From positions 1 through 52,390 of the forward strand of contig CAIZWU010000261.1 in NCBI GenBank assembly GCA_903936775.1: a stretch of 52,390 nucleotides of DNA, read 5' to 3'. Of the stretch, positions 9,874 to 18,611 are shown in pieces; position 1 is the stretch's first letter, and each line of letters starts with the position of its first letter. The DNA is from an uncultured bacterium (lineage in GTDB: Bacteria; Verrucomicrobiota; Verrucomicrobiia; Verrucomicrobiales; V1-33). Below the pieces are notes generated by a model, which worked only from the letters and a program-made list of their open reading frames with translations, made no database searches and was not told the DNA's origin. Position numbers and translations under genes: made by a program.

Positions 9874-11985
9874 ATGAAGACGCCTCTTAGACTGATCCTC
9901 AGCCTGTCCGGCCTTGCCGCTGGCGCCACTGCTGCGGCCTCGCTGAGCGAAGCGGAGTTTACCCGGGTGATCAACGATGTGCAGGTCCTGCCGGTGGAAG
10001 CCAGCCCGGTTCCTGCAAAAATGGGTGACCGAATCAGTGGCCGGACGGCCGTTTCCACCGGCGCGCAATCGAGGGCAGAACTCCGGTTTCCCGACAAAAC
10101 GCTCACCCGGGTGGGGGCTAATTCCATCTTCCGCATGGATGCCTCGACCAAGACCGTCGATCTGGAGAAGGGGGTCATTCTGCTGCAGGTTCCCAAACAA
10201 TTGGGGGGGGCCAAGGTGCGCACGGCGGCGGTGACCGCGGCGGTGACCGGCACCACGCTGCTGGTGGAGTTTACTCCCGACGGTTTCATCAAGATCATCG
10301 TCATCGAGGGGGAGGTGGATGTCTCGTTGAATGAGCGCCGCAGTCAGTTCAGAACCTTGGTAGCCGGGGATTTGTGGATCACCCGGGCCGATGATAAGAC
10401 CGGCCTACCCCTGCCGGTTCAGATTGACCTCGGCCGATTGCAAAAGACCTCCAAGTTGCTGAACGACGGGGAGTTCACCCCGCTCGGAAATGAAAAGCAG
10501 GTGCAGGAAGCGCTGGAAGGCCAGGCGCGGAAGAAAATGGATGGCGAACTGTTGAATACCTCGTTTCAAATCGAGGGCCGGGGCCGGAACGTGACCCTGA
10601 CTCAGGGGGGACGCCAACATGTTAACGGAGTGGGCCCAGGCCCCATTGGCCGGCCCCCGGGCAGGAAGGCGGTTCCAGGGCAAAAGAAGTCGGAAGGGGC
10701 CAAAGTACTGGCGACCTTCCCCAGTAAACCCATCAACATCCCGGAAACGACCGTTTTCGACGACCAATCGACGATCAATACTTTTTCCTTGTCCAACGCC
10801 TACAACAGTGTCGCGGGCGGTTTTGTTCCTTTGCCCGGAGCGACTTATCTTCCCGGGCAGGATGGGCCTTTCGGTGATTATATGTTTGATGATCCGCAGG
10901 CCTTTTCCGGGATCGATGCACTCCTCTCAGAGCGGGCCTCGTGGTTTGTCCTGAAGGGCGACGAACTTTATATCTCCGGCGACCCTTCAGTAGAGTCTGC
11001 CGGTGGCCCCCGCAATCTGCTGCTGGGCGCGACCGGCGAATTTAATTTTACGGCGACCCCTCCCTTTGCGGAAACGGGAGTGGTGCCGGGTGACCACTGG
11101 ACCCTCGATGGCAACACCGATGCCTTGATGGTTGCCTCTAGCTCAGGATCCATCAACTTTGACAGCTTTAAATTGACCGGCACCACTCAGAATGTGGGAT
11201 TCTTTGCGGACGGGCCGGTGTCGGATGTCAATATCACTGGCCGGGTCCCCTTGGCCCTGATCAGCCTGCCAGGAGGAAGTTTCGAGGCCAGTGCCGGCCA
11301 GGATGTCAATGTCTCCGGAGCGATCATCGAATCCGGTAATATCAAACTGTCCTCCCGCCGGGACATCCGTTTGGGCGGGCACACTGCCGGACCCGCCAAG
11401 CTGGCGGCGTCAGGGTCGGTTCGCCTGCAGGCGCAGCAGGGGGTGAAAATCACCAACAGTTCCCAGCTGCTCCGCCTGGCGCAGTTGGACAATCCCCAGG
11501 TCTGGATCGAAGCCATCAATGGCAATCTTGAGGTGATCGAAGGGTCGTCTGTGGATGCCGACATCGTAAACATGATATCCCAACGGGGTGATGTCCGGCT
11601 CATGAGTTCGACGATCGCGGCGCGCGAAATCAAAGCCCGGGTCTTTGATACCGGGGGGACCCTCCTGCTCAGCAATGCCATCCTGGGCAATGGCACCAAT
11701 CCCTCCAATCTGATCCGGCTCTATGGGGAAGGCGCCGGAGGCGTCCGTTTTGTCGGCGACACCACCCTGCGGGGCGATCTGGTGGATATCGCCGGGGCCA
11801 GCGTGACCATCGATCCGGGAAGCCGGGTGCGTCTGTCCAATCCCGCCGGCACGACTGTGTTTTCCGACGCGCACCAGTTCAATGATGGGATGAATGGGAA
11901 TTTCACCGGACTGAGCGACAACGAGGGCGAGGGAGGCCCGGTCGATGTCGTCAAAAAACCCTACAGCAACCGGCCCGGTTATTGA
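9874..11985 (+). CDS. Secreted FecR-domain protein with filamentous-haemagglutinin-like C-terminal part
   Basis: About 703 residues from ATG 9874, which starts a signal peptide (LRLILSLSGLAAGATAAASL). Residues about 40-165 form a FecR domain: GDRISGRTAVSTG, RAELRFPDKTLTRVGANSIF and a late IVIEGEVDVSLN strand. There is no anti-sigma N-terminal domain and no sigma factor gene adjacent, so this is the surface FecR type and not a sigma regulator. From about residue 330 on, repetitive beta-rich sequence (runs of G-S-I/V-N-I/L-type strands, SSRRDIRLGG, QAQQGVKITNSS, ISQRGDVRLMSS) resembles a beta-helical adhesin. A Pro/Gly-rich basic linker lies near residue 250. FecR proteins of this type are often found with CHASE2 cyclases, as here. 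The exact role is unknown. Confidence 0.8.
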   Translation: MKTPLRLILSLSGLAAGATAAASLSEAEFTRVINDVQVLPVEASPVPAKMGDRISGRTAVSTGAQSRAELRFPDKTLTRVGANSIFRMDASTKTVDLEKGVILLQVPKQLGGAKVRTAAVTAAVTGTTLLVEFTPDGFIKIIVIEGEVDVSLNERRSQFRTLVAGDLWITRADDKTGLPLPVQIDLGRLQKTSKLLNDGEFTPLGNEKQVQEALEGQARKKMDGELLNTSFQIEGRGRNVTLTQGGRQHVNGVGPGPIGRPPGRKAVPGQKKSEGAKVLATFPSKPINIPETTVFDDQSTINTFSLSNAYNSVAGGFVPLPGATYLPGQDGPFGDYMFDDPQAFSGIDALLSERASWFVLKGDELYISGDPSVESAGGPRNLLLGATGEFNFTATPPFAETGVVPGDHWTLDGNTDALMVASSSGSINFDSFKLTGTTQNVGFFADGPVSDVNITGRVPLALISLPGGSFEASAGQDVNVSGAIIESGNIKLSSRRDIRLGGHTAGPAKLAASGSVRLQAQQGVKITNSSQLLRLAQLDNPQVWIEAINGNLEVIEGSSVDADIVNMISQRGDVRLMSSTIAAREIKARVFDTGGTLLLSNAILGNGTNPSNLIRLYGEGAGGVRFVGDTTLRGDLVDIAGASVTIDPGSRVRLSNPAGTTVFSDAHQFNDGMNGNFTGLSDNEGEGGPVDVVKKPYSNRPGY

Positions 11986-12090
11986 AAAAAGATGCCGCAG
12001 TCAAACTGGCCTGATCAATGGGGTTCCGGGTCTGCGCTGAGGGCAGTCATGAACGGCCTTCCGCCTGGACCATCCAAAGCCGTCAAGTCC

Positions 12091-12107
12091 TTGGCACGGT
12101 TGCTGCT
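12091..12107 (+). promoter_or_regulatory. Sigma-54 (RpoN) type promoter upstream of the glutaminase gene
   Basis: The site reads TTGGCACG, four bases, then CTGCT. This matches the RpoN consensus YTGGCACG-N4-TTGCW at all but one position and has the required GG (12093-12094), ten bases, GC (12105-12106) spacing. A T-rich tract follows, and the ATG of the glutaminase lies 57 bases downstream, which leaves a normal leader. An RpoN-controlled glutaminase would fit nitrogen regulation. No enhancer-binding-protein site was identified. Confidence 0.65.
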
Positions 12108-12163
12108 TTTTAATTTTAATTTTAACCTTTCGCAGGCCAAGGTGGCTTGCCGGTAAACCTTGC

Positions 12164-14020
12164 ATGAGCCTATCGCCCGCTGACCCTCTGACATCTCCGA
12201 TTCTGGATCACCTCCAGGAAACCCACGACCGCTACGCCGGTCTGCGGGAGGGGAAGGTGGCTACCTATATTCCCGAGTTGGCCAAGGCCAATCCCGACTG
12301 GTTTGGGATCTGCCTGGTCACGACTGGAGGCCATGTTTACGAAGTGGGGGACTCGCAGCACCGGTTTTCCATCCAGTCCATCTCCAAGCCGTTTGTCTAC
12401 GGACTGGCGCTGGAGGACAACACCCGCACGGATGTGCTGAAGAAGATCGGGGTGGAACCAACCGGCGACGCCTTCAACGCCATCAGTCTCGAACCGGGGA
12501 CTGGGCGGCCGCGCAACCCCATGATCAACGCCGGTGCTATCGCCGCCGCGGGACTTATCTCCGGCACGACCCCTGCCACGAGGCTGAGGCGGATGATGGA
12601 TATGTTTTCGTTGTATGCGGGCGAGGATCTTGGGATCGACAGCCAAGTTTACCAGTCGGAGAGCGACACTGGCCATCGCAACCGCGCCATTGGCCACATG
12701 CTGCGCAATTTCGATATCCTCACCGAACCCCCGGATCCGGTGGTCGATGTGTATTTCAAACAATGCGCCGTCTCGGTTACCTGCCGCAATCTGGCGGTCA
12801 TGGCCGCGACTTTGGCCAACCATGGGATCAATCCGCTCACCGGCCAGCGGGCGCTCCGCGGCGAATATGTCGAAAACGTCCTCAGCGTGATGGGGTCCTG
12901 CGGCATGTATGATTACGCCGGGGAATGGTTATACCGCATTGGGATGCCGGCCAAGAGCGGCGTCACCGGCGGCATCATCGCGGTCCTGCCGGGCCAGTTG
13001 GGCATCGGGGTGTTCTCGCCGCCGCTCGACCCGCGAGGCAACAGTGTCCGCGGCCTGAAGGTTTGCGAGGATCTTTCCCGGTTCTTTGACCTGCATCTGC
13101 TCAACACGCCTCACGCCAGCCTGTCGGTCATCCGGCTGAAATTTACCGCTGCCGAGATCAACTCCAGCCGGGTCCGTACTGATGAGGAATCGCAGATCCT
13201 GCGCCAGCATGGCGGTGGAATCCACGTCTATCAGCTCCAGGGTCAGCTGGTCCTGTCGACCGCTGAAGTCGTCGTTCACGACGCCATGGCCGGGATCGTC
13301 GGTTTGGAAGCGCTGGTGCTGGATCTCAAGCATGTGCTTTCGGTCAATGAATGTGCCAGCCGGCTGCTCTGCCAGCTGCTGCTCAAGCTGCACGGCCGCG
13401 GCATCCAGGTGCTGTTCACCAATTTGGCGCGGGCTCCTGAATTGCGGCGATATCTGAAGGTCAAATTGAAGGAACAATTGGCCACCCACCTGCTGACCTT
13501 TGATGACAATGACACTGCGCTTGAATGGTGCGAGAACCGCCTCCTCGCCAGCCGGTTGCCCGGCGGCGTCACCAGTAAAGTGGCCGGGCCGGCCGACTAC
13601 GAACCGCTGGCGGATCTCAAGCCGGAAGAGGTGGCCACGGTGCAGGCGTTGCTGGAGCGGCGCAGCTTCAAACCTGGCGAGGTGATATTGGAATTCGGGG
13701 CGCCGGTACGGGAATTGTATTTCCTCTCCCGGGGCAGCGTCAGTGTCACGGTGCTCCTTTCCAGCGACACCCATAAACGGCTGGCCACGTTTTCACCCGG
13801 GATGGCTTTTGGCGAGATGGCGATGCTGGACCGGGTGCCGCGATCGGCCATGGTGACCGCGGATACGGAGGTGGAATGTGATCTGTTGACCGTGGAGGAT
13901 TTTGAGAGGTTGGGAGAAACGCATCCCCAAATCACGATGGTTATTCTGCGGAATCTGGCCCTCTCGTTGTCCAGTAAACTGCGCAGAGCCATCCGCGAGA
14001 TCAGCGTGTTCGATTACTGA
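12164..14020 (+). CDS. glsA: Glutaminase A fused to STAS and cyclic-nucleotide-binding domains
   Basis: 618 residues in three parts. Residues 1-310 are a serine-dependent glutaminase of the beta-lactamase fold (L-glutamine to glutamate plus ammonia), with the Ser-x-x-Lys pair S72/K75 in FSIQSISK, RNPMINAGAI, and the KSGVTGGIIAVLPG block near residue 265. Residues about 345-455 resemble a STAS domain (IHVYQLQGQLVLSTAE, ALVLDLKHVLSV). Residues about 490-605 are a cNMP-binding domain with an intact phosphate cassette: FGEMAML at 549-555 (Glu551) and PRSA at 559-562 (Arg560). Ordinary bacterial GlsA is about 300-310 residues, so the extra half is regulatory. The nearby adenylate cyclase makes cAMP a natural ligand, which is inference. 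A sigma-54-like site precedes the gene. Confidence 0.95.
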   Translation: MSLSPADPLTSPILDHLQETHDRYAGLREGKVATYIPELAKANPDWFGICLVTTGGHVYEVGDSQHRFSIQSISKPFVYGLALEDNTRTDVLKKIGVEPTGDAFNAISLEPGTGRPRNPMINAGAIAAAGLISGTTPATRLRRMMDMFSLYAGEDLGIDSQVYQSESDTGHRNRAIGHMLRNFDILTEPPDPVVDVYFKQCAVSVTCRNLAVMAATLANHGINPLTGQRALRGEYVENVLSVMGSCGMYDYAGEWLYRIGMPAKSGVTGGIIAVLPGQLGIGVFSPPLDPRGNSVRGLKVCEDLSRFFDLHLLNTPHASLSVIRLKFTAAEINSSRVRTDEESQILRQHGGGIHVYQLQGQLVLSTAEVVVHDAMAGIVGLEALVLDLKHVLSVNECASRLLCQLLLKLHGRGIQVLFTNLARAPELRRYLKVKLKEQLATHLLTFDDNDTALEWCENRLLASRLPGGVTSKVAGPADYEPLADLKPEEVATVQALLERRSFKPGEVILEFGAPVRELYFLSRGSVSVTVLLSSDTHKRLATFSPGMAFGEMAMLDRVPRSAMVTADTEVECDLLTVEDFERLGETHPQITMVILRNLALSLSSKLRRAIREISVFDY

Positions 14021-14060
14021 TGGCTGGAGCGGCACACCATCCCCTGCGGAAGAAAAACTC

Positions 14061-14082
14061 CCTTCACGGCTGCATGTGAAGG
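14061..14082. repeat. Small hairpin between glutaminase and aldehyde dehydrogenase
   Basis: CCTTCAC (14061-14067) and GTGAAGG (14076-14082) pair perfectly around an 8-base loop, 41 bases after the glutaminase stop and 50 bases before the next ATG. There is no T-tract after it, so it is either a weak terminator, an mRNA-stabilising stem or a binding site. Confidence 0.4.
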
Positions 14083-14131
14083 CTTGCGCCACCGGCCGGT
14101 TTGGGTTCCGCTGAAGGCTCAACTTTCAGCC

Positions 14132-15700
14132 ATGCTCTCCGGACTTTCTTACTTGGGTTTTCAGCGTTCCGCCACCAGCGGAGTCACTTTTACGGGCAAA
14201 TCCGCCGCCACCGGTGCCGACTTGCCGGTCGTTTTTCACAGTGCCTCTTTGGAGGAATTGGAAACCGCGGTGAAGCTGGCGGGCGGGGCTTTCCCTTCGT
14301 TCCGCGACTTGGACGGAAAAACGCGGGGGACTTTCCTGCGGCAGATCGCCACGAATATTGAAGGACTGGGCCAGACCCTGACCGACCGGGCGATGGCCGA
14401 AACCGGATTGCCGGAGCCGCGCATCAAAGGCGAAACCGCCCGGACCTGCGGGCAACTGCGGATGTTTGCCGGGATGGTGGAGGATGGCTCGTGGTTGGAC
14501 GCACGGATTGATCTGGCGGACGCGGCACGGGCTCCCCTGCCCAAACCGGATACGCGCTCCATGCTGCGTCCCCTCGGGCCGGTGGTGGTGTTTGGCGCAG
14601 CGAATTTTCCTTTGGCTTATTCCACGGCCGGCGGCGACACCGCTTCGGCTTTGGCGGCCGGTTGTCCGGTGATCGTGAAGGCGCATCCGGGCCATCCTGG
14701 CACCGCGGGCCTGGTGGCGGGGGCGATTGTCGAAGCCGCAAAATCCCTCGGCCTGCCGGAAGGCGTGTTTTCCATGCTTTACGATGCTGGCCATGGGATC
14801 GGCAGTGCCTTGGTGAGCCACCCGGTGATTCAGGCGGTAGGCTTCACGGGTTCGCGCGCGGGCGGCACCGCCCTGATGAAGCTGGCGGCGGCCCGGCCCC
14901 AACCGATTCCGGTTTACGCTGAAATGAGCAGTGTGAATCCTGTCTTCCTCCTGCCCGGCGCCCTCGCCGAACGCGGTGCGGCCCTGGCCACCGGCCTGGC
15001 CGCTTCCGTAACTATGGGCGTGGGGCAATTCTGTACCAGTCCTGGCCTGGTGGTGGTCGATCAAAATGCGGACCCCTCCGCCTTCCGTCAGGCCTTGGCG
15101 GATGCCTTGGCTGGGGTGGCGCCGGGTGTGATGTTGAATGCCGGTATCCGCCACAATTACGAGGAAAAACGCTCCCGCCTGGCGGGGCATCCCGGCGTTT
15201 CTGAAATCCTCACCGTGCCCTCGGACAATCCAGCCTGCGGCGGCGCCGCCCTTTACGAAACTACGGCCGCCACCCTGCTGGCGAATCCGCTATTGATGGA
15301 AGAGGTTTTCGGCCCGTGCACCTTGCTGGTGCTGGCGGACGGTCCTGCGGAAATGCTCGCGCTGGCCCACGGGTTGGAGGGACAGCTGACCGCGACGATC
15401 CACGCAGCGGCTTCCGAAATAGCCATTCAACGGACCTTGTTGGATGTCCTTGAAACCCGCGCCGGACGGGTGCTTTGCGCCGGTTTTCCCACTGGCCTGG
15501 AAGTGAATCAAAGCATCGTGCATGGCGGACCTTTCCCCGCCACCTCGGATGGCCGCAGCACCAGCGTCGGCGGGGCGGCGATCTACCGTTTCACCCGTCA
15601 GGTCTGCTGGCAGGACACTCCGGATGCCCTCCTGCCGCCCGCCCTCCAGGAAGCCAATCCACTAAATCTCCGGAGAATGATTGATGGGAAAATCAGCTGA
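14132..15700 (+). CDS. NADP-type aldehyde dehydrogenase, alpha-ketoglutaric-semialdehyde dehydrogenase-like
   Basis: About 522 residues from ATG 14132; an upstream non-ATG start would add 16 residues unlike the family. Intact aldehyde dehydrogenase features: the VVVFGAANFPLAYS cofactor segment near residue 152, general base Glu264 in YAEMSSVNP, nucleophile Cys301 in GQFCTSPG, and EEVFGPCTLLV near residue 392. The sequence style (GAANFP, AEMSSVNPVF, late TGLEVNQSIVHGGPFPATSDGRSTSVG) is that of the NADP-dependent subgroup that includes 2,5-dioxopentanoate (alpha-ketoglutaric semialdehyde) dehydrogenases of sugar-acid and hydroxyproline breakdown. The product would be 2-oxoglutarate; this substrate is inferred from subgroup resemblance only. 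It sits directly after the glutaminase, which makes glutamate, a neighbour in metabolism. Confidence 0.88.
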   Translation: MLSGLSYLGFQRSATSGVTFTGKSAATGADLPVVFHSASLEELETAVKLAGGAFPSFRDLDGKTRGTFLRQIATNIEGLGQTLTDRAMAETGLPEPRIKGETARTCGQLRMFAGMVEDGSWLDARIDLADAARAPLPKPDTRSMLRPLGPVVVFGAANFPLAYSTAGGDTASALAAGCPVIVKAHPGHPGTAGLVAGAIVEAAKSLGLPEGVFSMLYDAGHGIGSALVSHPVIQAVGFTGSRAGGTALMKLAAARPQPIPVYAEMSSVNPVFLLPGALAERGAALATGLAASVTMGVGQFCTSPGLVVVDQNADPSAFRQALADALAGVAPGVMLNAGIRHNYEEKRSRLAGHPGVSEILTVPSDNPACGGAALYETTAATLLANPLLMEEVFGPCTLLVLADGPAEMLALAHGLEGQLTATIHAAASEIAIQRTLLDVLETRAGRVLCAGFPTGLEVNQSIVHGGPFPATSDGRSTSVGGAAIYRFTRQVCWQDTPDALLPPALQEANPLNLRRMIDGKIS

Positions 15701-15746
15701 TTCCCTCTGCCTTCCGACCTCTGACCTCTGACTGCCAGCTTCGCCC

Positions 15747-16733
15747 ATGTCCCTGCCGATCCGTCCCCGCCGCAACCGTCAGAGCGCCGCCATCCGTGGT
15801 CTGGTGCGTGAAACCCGGCTGTCCGCCCAACAATTTATCCTGCCGCTTTTTATCACGGAAGGCCGTATGGAAGAGCCCATCGCCTCCATGCCTGGCTGTC
15901 AGCGCTGGAGCCTGGATGGGCTGGTGCGCGAGGCTATCTCGGCCTGGGAAGCCGGGGTGCGGGCGATCGTATTGTTTCCCCGCATTGCTGATGATCTGAA
16001 GACCCGTCAGGCGGAGGAGGCATGGAACGACGCCGGGCTCGTGCCGCGTGCCATCAAGGCCCTGAAGGCAGCGCTGCCGGACCTCGCCGTGATCACGGAT
16101 GTGGCGCTGGATCCTTATAACAGCGATGGCCATGATGGTCTGGTGGCCGATGATGGCCGGATTTTGAATGATGAAACCGTGGTCGCCCTCTGCCGCCAGG
16201 CCCTTTGCCACGCCCGGGCCGGGGCCACCATTGTTTCGCCCAGCGACATGATGGATGGCCGGGTCGGAGCGTTGCGCACGGCTTTGGATTCCGACGGGTT
16301 CCAAGGGGTCAGTATCATGAGTTACACTGCCAAATATGCCAGTGCCTGTTATGGTCCGTTCCGGGGGGCCTTGGATTCCGCGCCCAAGGCCGGGGACAAA
16401 AAGACTTATCAGATGGATCCTGCCAATGCCCGCGAAGCGGTGCGGGAGGCGATGCTGGACGAAGCCGAAGGCGCGGACATTCTGATGGTGAAACCGGCAG
16501 GATTTTATCTGGATATCATCCACCAGCTCCGGAGCGAAACCAATCTCCCTCTGGCGGCCTATCAGGTCAGTGGAGAATACCTCATGATCAAGGCCGCCTG
16601 CGCCGCCGGTTGGCTGGACGAACGCAAGATTGTGCTGGAATCCCTCACCGCCATCCACCGCGCCGGGGCCGACATGATCCTGACGTATTTCGCGAAACAA
16701 GCCGCCCTCTATCTCGCCGAAGGCGGGGAGTAG
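15747..16733 (+). CDS. hemB: Delta-aminolevulinic acid dehydratase (porphobilinogen synthase)
   Basis: 328 residues, normal length. The enzyme condenses two 5-aminolevulinate molecules to porphobilinogen in heme synthesis, in the cytoplasm. Both Schiff-base lysines are present: Lys196 in SYTAKYASACYGPF and Lys249 in ILMVKPAGFYLD. The metal-site loop at 118-130 reads DVALDPYNSDGHD, with Asp where zinc enzymes have three Cys, so this is the Mg-dependent, zinc-independent type (like the Pseudomonas aeruginosa enzyme). It is convergent with pgi across a long inverted repeat. Heme supply is relevant because the window encodes at least four c-type cytochrome proteins. Confidence 0.97.
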   Translation: MSLPIRPRRNRQSAAIRGLVRETRLSAQQFILPLFITEGRMEEPIASMPGCQRWSLDGLVREAISAWEAGVRAIVLFPRIADDLKTRQAEEAWNDAGLVPRAIKALKAALPDLAVITDVALDPYNSDGHDGLVADDGRILNDETVVALCRQALCHARAGATIVSPSDMMDGRVGALRTALDSDGFQGVSIMSYTAKYASACYGPFRGALDSAPKAGDKKTYQMDPANAREAVREAMLDEAEGADILMVKPAGFYLDIIHQLRSETNLPLAAYQVSGEYLMIKAACAAGWLDERKIVLESLTAIHRAGADMILTYFAKQAALYLAEGGE

Positions 16734-16751
16734 GGCATAAAAACGGCAAAG

Positions 16752-16914
16752 CCCTTGGACTGACGGCAGCCTGCTGCCGCTTTCCGGCCGCAGCCCTGCT
16801 GCGCCGCGGGCAGGACAAAATCCTTTTCCAGTCCAGTCAGGTGACAAGATTTCGTGCCCGGCAGCAGGGCTGCCATCCTCCCAAAGCGGCAGCACGCTGC
16901 CGTCAGTCCAAGGG
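16752..16914. repeat. Long inverted repeat between convergent hemB and pgi, likely two-way terminator
   Basis: The left arm (about 16752-16802) and right arm (about 16861-16914) are near-perfect reverse complements. The outer 16 bases (CCCTTGGACTGACGGC and its complement) pair exactly, and AAGCGGCAGC and GCAGCAGGGCTGC pair further in. Weaker pairing continues in the middle around GACAAAATC and GACAAGATT. The element fills the gap between two converging genes. Similar GC-rich 'ctgccgc' hairpins are, from memory, dispersed repeats in related genomes; this copy is unrelated in sequence to the one at 5487-5683. Confidence 0.85.
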
Positions 16915-16946
16915 CGGAGGATCCGCCACGCGGGGGTCCAGGCTTG

Positions 16947-18521
16947 CTAACCTTTGAGAAAAGTATCCGCCGCCGGATGCGCCCCGGTGGTGCAGCTGAT
17001 GCCTCCCTGGTTGGCGGCGAGGTGGTTCAGGCAATGCCAGACGTCCTCCGCATCGGCGGACAGGGCCGTGGCCAACGCTTCGGCGGTGGTGGGCTGCCCT
17101 GGTGTCAGGCCCGCTTTGACGGACGCGAGGAGCTGGAGGAAATCACCCGCCGCCTTTTTGCCGGCTTCCACGCCGGGCTGGTGATAGGCATTGATGTTGA
17201 CCAGACTGGCATAAAATCCAACCGCACGCTCAAAGGTGGCGATGATAACGCCCAGGGTGAAGGCATTCACCTCCGGAATGCTGAGGGTGAGGCTCTCACG
17301 GTCGTTTTCGTAAAGCGCCCGGCGGGTGCCACGGAGGAACCCTTGCAGGTAATCGCCGCAGGTCACGCCGGGTTCCACTTCCAAAGCCGGACCGCTCTGG
17401 GCCCCGCGCACTTCGATGAAGGTGGCGAAGAAGTTATTCACCCCATCGCGGAGTTGCTGCACATAGGCATGCTGGTCGGTTGAGCCCTTGTTGCCGTAGA
17501 CCGCGATGCCCTGATGCACCACCTCGCCGTTAAGGTCACGCTCCTTGCCGAGCGATTCCATCACCAACTGCTGGAGGTATTTGCTCATCAGCACCAGCCG
17601 GTCCTTGTAGGGCAGGATCACCATGTCCTTGGTGCCCTTGCCACCGCCGGCGGAATACCACATCAGGGCAATCAGCAGGGAAATGTTTTGTGCGGCTGGA
17701 AGGCTGCGGGTTTTTTCGTCCATCGCAGCCGCGCCGGCGAGGAACGCATCGATGTCCACGCCCTGGAGGGTGGCGGGCACGAGGCCGACAGTGTGCATGA
17801 CAGAGGTGCGTCCTCCGACCCAATCCTGCATCGGGAAGCGTTTGATGAACCCTTCACCAATCGCATAGGCGTCCATTTTGCTGCCGACCCCGGTGACCGC
17901 CACGGCGTGTTGGGCAAACGTCAGGCCGGCGGCTTCGTAGGCGGCTTTCGCGGAGAGCATCCCATTGCGGGTCTCGGCAGTGCCGCCGCTCTTGGAAATG
18001 ATCACCGTCAGGGTGGTGGCCAGTTTGACCCCGATGCGGGCCAGCACCCGCTGCATGCCGTCGGGGTCGGTGTTATCGAAGAAGTGCAGCGCCATGGGGG
18101 CATCCGCTCCCACGAGGGCTTCCGAAACGAGCTGCGGGCCGAGCGCGGAGCCGCCGATGCCGATCACCAGGACGTCGGTGAATTTTCCGCCGCTTTGGTT
18201 GACCACCTTGCCGCTGTGGACTTCGGCCGCAAAAGCTTTGCTGTCGGCGATGTCGCTTTCGATCTGCTGGCGGATGGCCACGGCGGGCGCGAGCGCGGGA
18301 TTCCGCAGCCAGTAGTGGCCCACCATGCGCTGTTCGTCCGGATTGGCGATGGCGCCGGCTTCCAGAGCCTTCATGTCCACCAGCGCCTGTTCCGCTTTGC
18401 CGGCCATTTCGGCGAAAAAGGTTTCGCTGTAGTGCATCCGGCTGATGTCGAGCGAAAGCCCGAGGTCTTCATACCGGACGAAGGATTGACTGAAACGGGA
18501 CCAGGTGGCGGGAGCAGACAT
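16947..18521 (-). CDS. pgi: Glucose-6-phosphate isomerase
   Basis: About 524 residues from ATG 18521; an upstream start at 18569 would add 16 residues not expected for the family. It interconverts glucose 6-phosphate and fructose 6-phosphate in the cytoplasm. Visible signatures: [12 protein letters not shown] (phosphate binding), [17 protein letters not shown] (the first PGI signature), ESLGKERD with the catalytic Glu, GSTDQHAY with the ring-opening His, and the C-terminal [12 protein letters not shown] with the active-site Lys. Nothing is truncated. It is convergent with hemB and lies downstream of the PhoH and cysS genes on the same strand. Confidence 0.97.
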   Translation of the reverse strand: MSAPATWSRFSQSFVRYEDLGLSLDISRMHYSETFFAEMAGKAEQALVDMKALEAGAIANPDEQRMVGHYWLRNPALAPAVAIRQQIESDIADSKAFAAEVHSGKVVNQSGGKFTDVLVIGIGGSALGPQLVSEALVGADAPMALHFFDNTDPDGMQRVLARIGVKLATTLTVIISKSGGTAETRNGMLSAKAAYEAAGLTFAQHAVAVTGVGSKMDAYAIGEGFIKRFPMQDWVGGRTSVMHTVGLVPATLQGVDIDAFLAGAAAMDEKTRSLPAAQNISLLIALMWYSAGGGKGTKDMVILPYKDRLVLMSKYLQQLVMESLGKERDLNGEVVHQGIAVYGNKGSTDQHAYVQQLRDGVNNFFATFIEVRGAQSGPALEVEPGVTCGDYLQGFLRGTRRALYENDRESLTLSIPEVNAFTLGVIIATFERAVGFYASLVNINAYHQPGVEAGKKAAGDFLQLLASVKAGLTPGQPTTAEALATALSADAEDVWHCLNHLAANQGGISCTTGAHPAADTFLKG

Positions 18522-18573
18522 GAGCGTAAAAAAAGTAGGAAGGATGTGGCTTCCCGATATTAGCCGCACTGGG

Positions 18574-18605
18574 GCCAGGGAAAGTGAAAATGTTTCATTC
18601 CTGGC
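18574..18605 (-). terminator. Possible hairpin after the PhoH gene
   Basis: GCCAGG (18574-18579) pairs with CCTGGC (18600-18605), and TGAAA with TTTCA closes the inner stem around a 3-base loop; a small internal bulge separates them. It starts a few bases after the PhoH stop codon on the minus strand, where terminators are expected, but no T-tract follows. The palindrome CTGGCGCCAG (18601-18610) overlaps it. Confidence 0.35.
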
Positions 18606-18611
18606 GCCAGA

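Noticed and set aside
15701..15746. Tandem CTCTGAC units before hemB
   Set aside because: Only two or three short units; not distinguishable from chance.
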